A stretch of DNA of 64,000 nucleotides from CAZNRY01 sp964575675 (lineage in GTDB: Bacteria; Eisenbacteria; RBG-16-71-46; CAIMUX01; VGJL01), in assembly GCA_964575675.1 (NCBI GenBank), contig CAZNRY010000001.1:21610-85609 (forward strand), in the 5' to 3' direction. The first letter of the stretch is position 1, and every line of letters begins with the position of its first letter. Below are positions 50,126 to 58,701 of the stretch, piece after piece. The notes beneath the pieces were generated by a model, which searched no databases, was not told the DNA's origin, and saw only the letters and a program-made list of their open reading frames with translations. Both the position numbers and the translations under genes were made by a program.

Positions 50126-51721
50126 ATGAACAAATCGTACCGATGGAAGCTGATTCTCCTCGTCGCGCTGGTCGCGATGTCGACCTACGCCCTGCTGCCG
50201 ACCTTCCAGTTTTACGGTCGGCCCGAGGCGGCGCGAAACGACCCGCGAGACCCCGAGTTGCGGGACCTGAGGAGCAAGGCCCTGAAGCTGGGACTCGACC
50301 TCAAGGGAGGGATGCACCTCTTGCTCGAGCTCGACAAGAGCAAGCTCCCCTCCGACGCCTCGGCGCGCGATGCAATGGATCAGGCGATGGAGATCCTGCG
50401 GAACCGGATCGACCAGTTCGGCGTCGCCGAGCCGATCATCCAGCGACAGGGCGAGGACCGGATCCTGATCCAGCTCCCGGGGCTTCTCGACAAGGGACGG
50501 GCGGTCCAGCTGATCGGGCAGACGGCCCAGCTCGAGTTCAAGCTCGTGAAGCAGGCCTCGGAGTCGCGTCAGGTGATCGATCGCCTGAACCGCGCCCTGG
50601 CCGGCCGGTCGGCCGACCTGCCTGATTCGCTTCTCGCCGACTCCGTCAGCGTGGCGAATCCTCTGACCGATCTCTTCTTCGACTATCCGGACATGTCCCG
50701 CTTCGGCGGCGCCACGATCCTCGAGGAGGATTTCCCGAAGCTGCAGAAGCTCCTCAGCACGGTCAACGTCGATTCCCTGATCCCGCGGGACGCATCGATC
50801 GGTTTCAGCACCCAGCCCGAGACCTTTGAGCAGGGGCGGACGGGGCGGGTGCTCTACGTCACGACGCGCAGGGCCGAGATGGTCGGCTCTGCGATCGCGA
50901 ACGCGATCATGAAGTTCGGTCTCGATCCTCGGTCTCCCAACTCGCCCGGGGTTTCCTTCACGCTGACGAGCAAGGGAGCCAACACCTTCCGGAAGGTCAC
51001 GGGAGCGAACGTCAACCGCCAGCTCGCGATCGTCCTCGACAACAAGGTCGCCTCCGCCCCCGTCATCCGGGACCGTATTCCGACCGGGCAGGGACAGATC
51101 ACGGGGCGATTCTCCGACGCCGAGGCGAAGGACCTCGCGATCGTTCTCCGGACGGGCGCGCTGCCCGCGCCGGTCCGAATCGTCGAGGAGCGGACCGTCG
51201 GTCCGTCGCTCGGACGGGACTCGATCACGAGCGGGGTCCGGGCCGGCGTCGTGGGCGCGGTCATCGTGATCGCCTTCATGCTGATCTACTACCGGGGGAG
51301 CGGCCTGATCGCAATCACCACCCTGATCTTGAACATGTTCTTCCTGTTCGGCGGATTGGCGGCCCTCCGCGGCACCCTGACGCTCCCCGGCATGGCCGGG
51401 ATCGTCCTGACCATCGGAATGGCGGTCGACGCAAACATCCTGGTCTTCGAACGGATCCGGGAAGAGCTTCGAGCCGGAAAGACGGTGCGCGTCGCGGTGG
51501 ACAACGGCTTCGATCGGGCATGGCGCACCATCCTCGACGCGAACCTGACCACGCTGATCAGCGCGATCGTCCTCTTCCGATTCGGAACGGGGCCAATCAA
51601 GGGCTTCGCGATCACGCTCGGGATCGGGATCATCGCGAACCTCTACACCGCAGTATTCGTCGCGAGGCTGATCTTCGAGGCGTACCTCGCGCGGCGGTCG
51701 GTGCGGAGCCTGTCGATCTAG
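50126..51721 (+). CDS. secD: Protein translocase subunit SecD
   Basis: 531 residues. N-terminal helix about 6-25, then LKLGLDLKGGMHLLLELDKS, the D1 motif. The P1 periplasmic domain contains RNRIDQFGVAEPIIQRQGED and LIQLPGLLDKGRAVQLIGQT. Five helices come after about 370, including GTLTLPGMAGIVLTIGMAVD then ANILVFERIREELRAGK (about 417-445), the D4 motif. SecDF uses the proton gradient to pull proteins through the SecYEG channel. RBS GGAGG, ATG 50126. secF follows 51 bp after the stop. Confidence 0.95.
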   Translation: MNKSYRWKLILLVALVAMSTYALLPTFQFYGRPEAARNDPRDPELRDLRSKALKLGLDLKGGMHLLLELDKSKLPSDASARDAMDQAMEILRNRIDQFGVAEPIIQRQGEDRILIQLPGLLDKGRAVQLIGQTAQLEFKLVKQASESRQVIDRLNRALAGRSADLPDSLLADSVSVANPLTDLFFDYPDMSRFGGATILEEDFPKLQKLLSTVNVDSLIPRDASIGFSTQPETFEQGRTGRVLYVTTRRAEMVGSAIANAIMKFGLDPRSPNSPGVSFTLTSKGANTFRKVTGANVNRQLAIVLDNKVASAPVIRDRIPTGQGQITGRFSDAEAKDLAIVLRTGALPAPVRIVEERTVGPSLGRDSITSGVRAGVVGAVIVIAFMLIYYRGSGLIAITTLILNMFFLFGGLAALRGTLTLPGMAGIVLTIGMAVDANILVFERIREELRAGKTVRVAVDNGFDRAWRTILDANLTTLISAIVLFRFGTGPIKGFAITLGIGIIANLYTAVFVARLIFEAYLARRSVRSLSI

Positions 51722-51772
51722 GGAAACAGGCCCGGCGGACGGGCCGCAGGACGAGGGAGAGGCGGAGAGATT

Positions 51773-52720
51773 ATGTTGCAGGTTCTGGTGGGATCGAAAA
51801 TCCCGTTCATGAAGTACCGGCGGTATGCCTACATCTTCTCGTCGTTGATGATCCTCGCGGGGATCATCTCGGTGGCGACCAAGGGCGGATTCCGCCTCGG
51901 GGTCGACTTCGCCGGTGGGATTCTCGTGGAGTACCGGTTCGATCGGATGATCGAGACGGACCAGCTGCGCAGCGTCCTCGCGGACGGCGGATGGCGGGAC
52001 GCAGAGATCCAGGCGAGCGAGGGGGGGCAGAGCTTCCTGATCCGGATCCCGGTTGCCGAGGAGCGGGAAACGGGCGAAAAGGCCGCGTCGGCCCGGATCC
52101 TCGAGGTGCTCCAGAAGGAGATCCCCGGCATCCAGGGGGACCTGCTCCGTGAGGAGGTCGTGGGGCCGCGAGTCGGCCGCGAGCTCCGCAGCAAAGCGTT
52201 CTGGGCGGTGGTGATCGCGCTCCTCGGCATCCTGATCTATGTCGGCGTCCGGTACGAATTCCGCTTCGCCCTCGGAGGAGTCATCGCGCTCTCCCACGAC
52301 GTGCTCGTCGTGTTGAGCTTTTTCTCCTTCACGAACAGGGAAATCACGATTCCGACCATCGCCGCGCCCCTTACGATCCGCGGTTACTCGAACAACGACA
52401 CGATCGTCGTCTTCGACCGGATCCGCGAGCGGATGAAGGGGATCGGACGCGCCCCCGATGCGGCGCTCTTCGACCTGGCCGTCAACCAGACACTCAGCCG
52501 GACGTTCATCACGGGGCTGACCGTCTTTCTGTGCGCCGAGGCGCTCTTCTTCCTGGGCGGGCCGGTGATCCACGACTTCGCCTTCGCGATGCTGATCGGC
52601 GTCGGGTTCGGGACCTACTCTTCGGTTTACGTAGCCTCCGCATTGGCGCTCGATCTCTTCCTCTCCGGGGAGCGCCGCCGTGTGGCCGCCGAGGCCCAGA
52701 CCGCGAAGCTGAAGGCCTGA
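51773..52720 (+). CDS. secF: Protein translocase subunit SecF
   Basis: 315 residues with F-type motifs: KGGFRLGVDFAGGILVEYRF (about 38-57), LREEVVGPRVGRELRSKAFW, YVGVRYEFRFALGGVIALSH (about 158-177), and RGYSNNDTIVVFDRIRERM (about 202-220, replacing the more common GYSINDT), then NQTLSRTFITGLTVFL. About six helices. It forms the SecDF heteromer. The CDS ends 41 bp before a rho-independent terminator. ATG 51773 is preceded by GGCGGAGAG. Confidence 0.94.
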   Translation: MLQVLVGSKIPFMKYRRYAYIFSSLMILAGIISVATKGGFRLGVDFAGGILVEYRFDRMIETDQLRSVLADGGWRDAEIQASEGGQSFLIRIPVAEERETGEKAASARILEVLQKEIPGIQGDLLREEVVGPRVGRELRSKAFWAVVIALLGILIYVGVRYEFRFALGGVIALSHDVLVVLSFFSFTNREITIPTIAAPLTIRGYSNNDTIVVFDRIRERMKGIGRAPDAALFDLAVNQTLSRTFITGLTVFLCAEALFFLGGPVIHDFAFAMLIGVGFGTYSSVYVASALALDLFLSGERRRVAAEAQTAKLKA

Positions 52721-52761
52721 TTCCCTTCGGGGGCCGGAAGTCCCTCTGCTAGACTCCCGTT

Positions 52762-52814
52762 ACCCGGGGCTGCCGCACGCGGTAAGGAACCGCCCCGGCC
52801 GCCCCGGGTTTTCT
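52762..52814 (+). terminator. Rho-independent terminator after secDF
   Basis: ACCCGGGGC (52762-52770) pairs with GCCCCGGGT (52801-52809), with an internal GC-rich arm, and is followed by TTTTCT. This is the best-formed terminator in the window. The DUF4159 gene starts 22 bp later, so it needs its own promoter or read-through. Confidence 0.75.
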
Positions 52815-52835
52815 AGATCCTTGAGGACATGGCCC

Positions 52836-53519
52836 ATGCGTACCTTCGTTCGCTTCCTGCTGCCGGCCCTGGCGCTGGCGGGGCTGCTGGCCCTGCCGCC
52901 ATACTCCGGCGCGCAGCCGGCGCCGGGATTCACGATCGCCCGTTTGCAGTACGACGGCGGAGGGGACTGGTACGGCAATCCTTCGAGCCTGCCGAACCTG
53001 GCGCGCGCTCTCCGGGAGCGGACCCCGATCCCGATCGACCGCATCGATGAGGCCCGCGTCTCCCTGATGGACGAGAACCTCTTCGACTATCCTTTCCTCT
53101 ACATGAACGGTCACGGGAACATCCGATTCAGCGATGCCGAGGTGGACCGCCTTCGCAGGTATCTCCTCTCGGGCGGGTTCCTGTTCGCGGATGACAATTA
53201 CGGGATGGACGAGAGTTTCCGGCGGGAGATCGCACGCGTGTTTCCCGACAGGAAGCTCATTGACGTGCCCTTCGATCATCCCGTCTACCACAGCTTCTAT
53301 TCCCTCGCCGGCGGACCGCCGAAAATCCACGAGCACGATGGAAAGCCTCCGGAGGGGCTCGGGATCTTCGATGGCGATCGCCTCGTCGTTTTCTACACGT
53401 ACGAGGCCGACATCGGCGACGGGATCGAGGATCCGGAAGTCCACAAGGACCCTCCCGAGAAGAGGGAGGATGCGATGCGCATGGCGATCAACGTCGTGGT
53501 CTACGCACTGACGCGCTGA
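52836..53519 (+). CDS. DUF4159-family secreted protein
   Basis: 227 residues. Signal peptide about 1-27 (FLLPALALAGLLALPPYSGA). The DUF4159 domain follows: FTIARLQYDGGGDWYGNPSS, LPNLARALRERTPIPI, YPFLYMNGHGNIRFSD, LRRYLLSGGFLFADDNYGMD, IDVPFDHPVYHSFYSL, and RMAINVVVYALTR at the end. DUF4159 resembles a ThuA/GATase1-like Rossmann fold and occurs with DUF4175, MoxR and DUF58 genes in envelope clusters of FCB and Planctomycete bacteria. No enzyme activity is established. ATG 52836 has GAGG 9 bases upstream. The next gene starts 35 bp downstream. Confidence 0.85.
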   Translation: MRTFVRFLLPALALAGLLALPPYSGAQPAPGFTIARLQYDGGGDWYGNPSSLPNLARALRERTPIPIDRIDEARVSLMDENLFDYPFLYMNGHGNIRFSDAEVDRLRRYLLSGGFLFADDNYGMDESFRREIARVFPDRKLIDVPFDHPVYHSFYSLAGGPPKIHEHDGKPPEGLGIFDGDRLVVFYTYEADIGDGIEDPEVHKDPPEKREDAMRMAINVVVYALTR

Positions 53520-53554
53520 CGGTGCCGGCGCAGGAAGCCGAGAGGGGACGATCG

Positions 53555-56500
53555 ATGACACCTCTTGAATCGCTCTCCCGCATCCTTCGCGGAGGGCACC
53601 GAGCCTTCCTTCGCAGGAGGGTGCTCGAAGCCGCCCTCCTTGGCGCCTCCGTTTTCTTCCCCGCGCTGCTCGGCGCGGTCGTCCTCGGCATCTTGCTCGG
53701 GGCGGGGCGTCTTGGCGCCTGGGCCGTGCCTGCTTTGGTGGTCGCCGGCGCCGCGGCAGGACTCTTCCGCTCGATCCGGTTTGGCATGCGCCATCATCTC
53801 GGCTTCGGCGCGTTCCTTCTCCTGACCGAGTCGCGCGCGGGACTCGACCGAAACGAGCTGATGAACGCGCTCCATCTCGGGAGGCGCATCCCTTCGCTCG
53901 AGGATCCGCTCGCCCGCGAGGTCGCGGGCGAGGTGCTCCGCCGCGGAGCGGAGACGGCCCGCAGTGTTCCGTTCCGCTCGCTCGCGCCCGTGCGAAGCCT
54001 CAGGGGACCGGCCGGCCAGGTCGCCGGCGCGTTCTGTTGTCTGCTCCTGCTGAGCCTGTTGGCGCCCGGGGCCGTGCTGCGGACCGCGGGACAGATCGTT
54101 CGCCCCGGGCAGGTTCCCGAGACGCTGGGCCTGGAGATCCTGGTCGAGCCGGGTGATTGCACGGCCGAGCGGGGTGGGCGGGTCAGGGTCCGCGCCCGCA
54201 TCCTGCGCGCGGAGGGCGAGCCTGTCCTCTTCCATCGATCGGGCGGGGGAGCGTGGGCGGGTGAGACGATGCGCGCGGCCGAAGGCGCCTTCTCGGGTGA
54301 GCTCGACGATCTGCAGGCCGAGACCGAGTATGCGGTCGCCCTGGCGCAGGCCCGAAGCCGGACGTACCGAATCGCCATCGTCGAGCCTCTCCGCGCAACC
54401 GGATACGAGAAGTGGATCCGCTATCCCTCCTACACGGGGCTCGCGCCCGAGAAGGAGCTCTCCCCGCACGGGTCGATCGCCGCCCTCTTCGGCAGCGAGG
54501 CCGATCTGCTGGTCAGCGTGAGTCGCAGCGACGCGCGCGGCGCACTCCGCTTCGATTCGGGCCACACGGTCCCGCTGCAGCCGTCGGGCGCGGGCGTCCT
54601 GGGAGCCTCACTTCCGATCCGCGAATCCGCCCGATTCCGCGTCGAGCTGACGAGCGAGGAGATCGAGGCCCCCCCGTGGGTGTCGGAGCCCTTCCAGATC
54701 GACCCGATTCCCGACCGGATGCCGAGCCTCTACCTCCTCGCCCCGGGCGAGCAGATCGACCTGCCGCCGGAGATGCGGGTCGTGCTCGAGGTCGACTGCG
54801 CGGATGATTTCGGGATCACGCGCCTCGATCTCGTCTACAAGCGGAACAACGGAGCGCCCGCGAGGATGTCGATCGCGCGCTGGCAGACGGGATCCGAGGC
54901 ACGGGTAATGTATCCATGGAACCTCGAGGAGATCACGATGGCCCCGGGGGATCGGATCAGCTACCGCCTCGAGCTGACCGACAACGACGCCATCTCGGGT
55001 CCCAAGACGACGATCTCTCCCGAATACCTCATCCGCTTCCCGACCGTCGAGGAGATGTACGTCCAGCAGGAGAGCGAACGGCAGGAGGGGATCGTCGATC
55101 TTCGCGAATCCCTCGACAGCCAAGTCGATCTCCGCAAACAGATCGAGAAGATCTCCCAGGACCTGCGGCAGAGCGGGTCGATGCAGTGGGAGCAGAAGCA
55201 GGAGGTCGAGCAGCTCCTCGAGCGCCAGCAGGAGATCGCTCAGAAGATGGAGAACCTGGCGATGAACATGGATCGCCAGCTCGATCGGATGCAGCAGGGG
55301 CAGCTTTTCAGTCCCGAGATGCTGCAGAAGATCGCGCAGATCCGGGACCTCGTCCGCCAGATCCAGAACCCGGAGTTCCAGAGAAGAATGGAGCAGATGC
55401 GGGAAGCGATGAAGTCGCTGGATCCCAAGGAGATCCAGAAGGCGCTCCAGGACATGAAGCTGTCGCAGAAGGACCTCGAGCAGGGACTCGACCGCACGCT
55501 GAAGATGCTCGAGCGGCTCCTCGCCGAAGAGAAGCTCGACGAGCTGATCAAGAAGTCCGAGCAGCTCACCGACGAACAGAACCGGGCGAATCGGGACCTC
55601 GCAACGGCGCAGGACAGAGAAAAGCCCGATTCAACCTCCGCGCTGTCGGGCAAGGAGGCGGCTGATTCCAAGGAGCGTCAGGAGCAGATCCGCAAGGAGC
55701 TCGAAGAGCTGCGCAAGCAGATGGAAGAGCTCAAGGAGATGGCCGGCAAGAGCCACAGCCAGATGGCCGAGAAGCTCGCCGGGGAGCAGGGCAATCAGAT
55801 GAAGCAATCGGCCGAATCGGCGGACCAGGAGATGGAGTCGGGCAGTCAGTGCATGTCCGGGGGCAATCGCCCCGGAGCGATCCGCGCGGGCAAGAGTGCG
55901 TCGAAGAGCCTTCGCGGACTCACGCAGCAGATGAAGCAGCTCCAGTCGGAGATCGGCGCGGGGCGGATGGCCGAGCTTTCCAAGAAGCTCCTCGGCCTCG
56001 CGGGGGAGATGGTCAATCTGTCGCAACGCCAAGAGGAAATCGTCGGGGAGGCAGGGCGCACGAACACGCGGGATCTCGCCGTCGAACAGGACCGTCTAGC
56101 GCGCGCCACAGGATCGGTCGCCGACCGTCTCTATGAGCTGGCCCGCGAGACGCCGGCGATCTCGCAGGACCAGGTGCGGGCTCTGGGGGCGGTCGTGAAC
56201 ACGCTCTCGGACGCGACGGACGCCTATGAGACGGGGCAGCGTCCGACCGGTTCCGCGCTCGGCCAGCGGGGGCAGACGACCATGGACGCGATCGTGACGA
56301 GTCTCCTCGAATCGAACCAAAGCATGTGCTCTGGCTCCGGCACCTCGGCCTGCAAATCGGGGAAGCCGAATCCGATGGGCCAGATGCAATCGCTTTCGCT
56401 CGGGCAGTCAGGGGTCAATCAAGACACCCAGCAGCTCATGGGGGAAATGCAGGGATCGCGGCTGCAACCCGAGGGCGGATCGGGGCGTCTCGAGCAGCTC

Positions 56501-56914
56501 GCCGCGCGCCAGATGGCGATCCGCCAGGGATTGCAGGAAATGTCGCAGTCGCTTGGGGACCGCGGGGACGTGCTGGGCCGCCTCGGCGATCTCGGCAAGG
56601 AAATGGAAGATGTCGTGGAGGAGCTGCGCGAGCGGAATGTCGATGACAGGCTCATCCAGCGCCAGGAGAAGATCTTGAGCCGACTTCTCACGGCGCAACG
56701 ATCCCTGCGGAGGCAGGATTTCGAGGAGCAGAGGCGCTCGCGCACGGGGGTCGATCCCGACAGCCCGCTCTCGCCGTCCCCGGTGTCGACCGGGCTTTCG
56801 CAACGGGAGCAGATCCGGCGCGGAATCCTGCGCGGCTCGCAGGACCAGGTGCCGTCCGATTTTCGCGCCCTCGTCGATCGATACTTCCGTGCCTTGATGC
56901 AGGGGGAGAGATGA
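53555..56914 (+). CDS. DUF4175-family large coiled-coil envelope protein
   Basis: 1119 residues. Two N-terminal hydrophobic segments (about 24-70: LGASVFFPALLGAVVLGILL) and one near 150-175. Beta-rich extracytoplasmic domains about 190-500 (YEKWIRYPSYTGLAPEKELS, CADDFGITRLDLVYKRNNG). From about 505 to 870 lies a very long Gln/Glu/Lys/Met-rich coiled coil (QEVEQLLERQQEIAQKMENL, RQEQIRKELEELRKQMEE). The last 250 are Ser/Gly/Gln-rich, with two short Cys islands (SQCMSGGN; SMCSGSGTSACKSG). ATG 53555 follows GAGAGGGGA; a GTG at 53522 is less likely. This family forms the core of uncharacterised envelope operons. The stop overlaps the TPR gene (ATGA). Confidence 0.82.
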   Translation: MTPLESLSRILRGGHRAFLRRRVLEAALLGASVFFPALLGAVVLGILLGAGRLGAWAVPALVVAGAAAGLFRSIRFGMRHHLGFGAFLLLTESRAGLDRNELMNALHLGRRIPSLEDPLAREVAGEVLRRGAETARSVPFRSLAPVRSLRGPAGQVAGAFCCLLLLSLLAPGAVLRTAGQIVRPGQVPETLGLEILVEPGDCTAERGGRVRVRARILRAEGEPVLFHRSGGGAWAGETMRAAEGAFSGELDDLQAETEYAVALAQARSRTYRIAIVEPLRATGYEKWIRYPSYTGLAPEKELSPHGSIAALFGSEADLLVSVSRSDARGALRFDSGHTVPLQPSGAGVLGASLPIRESARFRVELTSEEIEAPPWVSEPFQIDPIPDRMPSLYLLAPGEQIDLPPEMRVVLEVDCADDFGITRLDLVYKRNNGAPARMSIARWQTGSEARVMYPWNLEEITMAPGDRISYRLELTDNDAISGPKTTISPEYLIRFPTVEEMYVQQESERQEGIVDLRESLDSQVDLRKQIEKISQDLRQSGSMQWEQKQEVEQLLERQQEIAQKMENLAMNMDRQLDRMQQGQLFSPEMLQKIAQIRDLVRQIQNPEFQRRMEQMREAMKSLDPKEIQKALQDMKLSQKDLEQGLDRTLKMLERLLAEEKLDELIKKSEQLTDEQNRANRDLATAQDREKPDSTSALSGKEAADSKERQEQIRKELEELRKQMEELKEMAGKSHSQMAEKLAGEQGNQMKQSAESADQEMESGSQCMSGGNRPGAIRAGKSASKSLRGLTQQMKQLQSEIGAGRMAELSKKLLGLAGEMVNLSQRQEEIVGEAGRTNTRDLAVEQDRLARATGSVADRLYELARETPAISQDQVRALGAVVNTLSDATDAYETGQRPTGSALGQRGQTTMDAIVTSLLESNQSMCSGSGTSACKSGKPNPMGQMQSLSLGQSGVNQDTQQLMGEMQGSRLQPEGGSGRLEQLAARQMAIRQGLQEMSQSLGDRGDVLGRLGDLGKEMEDVVEELRERNVDDRLIQRQEKILSRLLTAQRSLRRQDFEEQRRSRTGVDPDSPLSPSPVSTGLSQREQIRRGILRGSQDQVPSDFRALVDRYFRALMQGER

Positions 56915-58701
56915 CCGGCTGCCTCGCAAGCGGATTTCGCCATGCCGCGCGGCTCGCCGCCCCGCTTTCGCTCTGCCTGCTTTTTGCCTCCGGGGTGCAT
57001 GCGCAACCGAATCCGACGCCCGGCCAAAGGGAGGGCGAAGCATCGGCGCCGGTTCGACTGCGTCCCACGCCCGCGCAGAGCGCCCCCGCTCCTGCACAGG
57101 CGGCCCCTGCCGGGAGCCGGGCCGACGACCGGGACCGGACGATTCGCCAGGCGCAGTCGCTCGCCAAGGGGAAGAAATTCGAGGAGGCCCTCGCGCTCCT
57201 CGATACGCTCGAGCGGGGGGGCGACGGCGATCCGATCGCCGTCAAGTTGCGGGGCGATTGCCTGCGGAAGCTCGGCCGCCTCGACGAAGCGAAGGATCTC
57301 TACCGCAGGAAGGCGGATGCCATGAGCGCGCGCGGCGGGGACGCGACGCCGATGCTGATCGAGCTCGAGCGGGCCATCCGCGAGTCGAAGGACCCGCGCG
57401 GGGCGTTTGCCATTTGTCTGGAGATCCACCGGATCGGAACGGCGGGCGCGTGGGTCCGCGACGAGATGGAGGCATTGATCGTGGCCGACTCCCTGGGAGA
57501 GCTGGCCGTCTCGGCCCTCGAGGAGGAGATTGGCCGCCGCCCCCAGGATCAGGATCTTGCATCGCTTCTGATCGGCGCCCTTCTCTTTCTCGGCAAGGAC
57601 GCCGAGGCGCTGCGCGAAGCCCAAGCGCTCGACCAGATGCGGTCGGCGCGTGGAAAGGTCCTCCTCGAGTACCTGCGGATGATGGGGGGCAAGGGGCTTG
57701 GAGCGCCGGCCGTCGCCTGCGCCGACGCCGCGCTCGCCGAAGGGCTCGCCGGAGAGGAGGCGCAGGAGGCGCTCGTCTTGAGGGCTGCCGCCCAGCGGCG
57801 GATGCGCGATCTCCGTGGGGCCGTTGATTCCTATGACAGGGCGGCCAAGGCCGATCCCAAAGGCCCGCTCGTTCATCTGGCTCTGCGCGAGCGCGCGGAC
57901 CTGCTCGTCCGCGATCTCCGCGATCTCGAGGCCGGGGCCGCGGCGCAGGAGGACTTGATCGCGACCCTGACGGATGCCCGCCCAGCCGATCGCGGACGGC
58001 TCTTGGGCCAGGCCCTCGTCGATCTGGCGAGTACGAAGCTTCGGATGGGGCTTTACGAGGACGCGACCGCCGTGTGCAAGCGCGTCGAGGAAGAGGCGAA
58101 GGATGAGGAGAGCAAGGGAGACGCGGCGTTCCTTCAAGCGGAGATCCTCTTCTACGGAGGGAGGATCGACGAAGCGCGGACGGCTTACGAGCGGGTGGCA
58201 CGCGAGCACGCCGGCGGCAACCGCGTGAACGATGCTCTCGACCGGTTGATCCTGTTGACCCGCGCCGGGGACGCTGGATCGCTTCCTCTCGCCGCGCTCG
58301 GGCAGATCGCCTACCAGCGCCGGTTCGGCGAACCGGCCCGCGCGCTCGTCCTCTGCCAGGATGCCGAGAGGGAGTGCTCCGGATGTCCCGCCGAGGAGGA
58401 TTTCTTGCGCGAGGAGAGCCTGCTCCTGATCGAGCTCGGCCGGATCGACGAGGCCGCTGTTCGGGCCGACACGCTTGCCGCGCGGTTCCCGGACTCGGGC
58501 GCATCGCCCGCGGTCCTTCGCGCCGTCGCCGACCGCCTCCGAGCGAGGGACGGCGAGAGCGAAACGGTCCTCCGACGCTATGAAGACCTCCTCGTCCGTT
58601 TCCCAAAGAGTCACGACGCGTTCGAGGTCCGGGCTCTTCTCGAGAAGCTCCGCAGGGTGGGGGAACGGACCGGTTCCCGCGAGGAGGATCGACGCGGATG
58701 A
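56911..58701 (+). CDS. Exported tetratricopeptide-repeat protein
   Basis: 596 residues. Signal peptide about 1-32 (LAAPLSLCLLFASGVHA), then a Pro/Ala linker to about 68. TPR-like helical repeats cover most of the rest: SLAKGKKFEEALALLDTLER, LGRLDEAKDLYRRKADAM, LGKDAEALREAQALDQM, MRDLRGAVDSYDRAAKADPK, MGLYEDATAVCKRVEEEAKD, YGGRIDEARTAYERVAREHA. A CSGCPAEED site at about 490 holds two Cys. It probably serves as a scaffold in the periplasm for the DUF4175 protein. ATG overlaps the DUF4175 stop, and its own stop overlaps the next gene (ATGA), so all three are coupled. Confidence 0.8.
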   Translation: MTGCLASGFRHAARLAAPLSLCLLFASGVHAQPNPTPGQREGEASAPVRLRPTPAQSAPAPAQAAPAGSRADDRDRTIRQAQSLAKGKKFEEALALLDTLERGGDGDPIAVKLRGDCLRKLGRLDEAKDLYRRKADAMSARGGDATPMLIELERAIRESKDPRGAFAICLEIHRIGTAGAWVRDEMEALIVADSLGELAVSALEEEIGRRPQDQDLASLLIGALLFLGKDAEALREAQALDQMRSARGKVLLEYLRMMGGKGLGAPAVACADAALAEGLAGEEAQEALVLRAAAQRRMRDLRGAVDSYDRAAKADPKGPLVHLALRERADLLVRDLRDLEAGAAAQEDLIATLTDARPADRGRLLGQALVDLASTKLRMGLYEDATAVCKRVEEEAKDEESKGDAAFLQAEILFYGGRIDEARTAYERVAREHAGGNRVNDALDRLILLTRAGDAGSLPLAALGQIAYQRRFGEPARALVLCQDAERECSGCPAEEDFLREESLLLIELGRIDEAAVRADTLAARFPDSGASPAVLRAVADRLRARDGESETVLRRYEDLLVRFPKSHDAFEVRALLEKLRRVGERTGSREEDRRG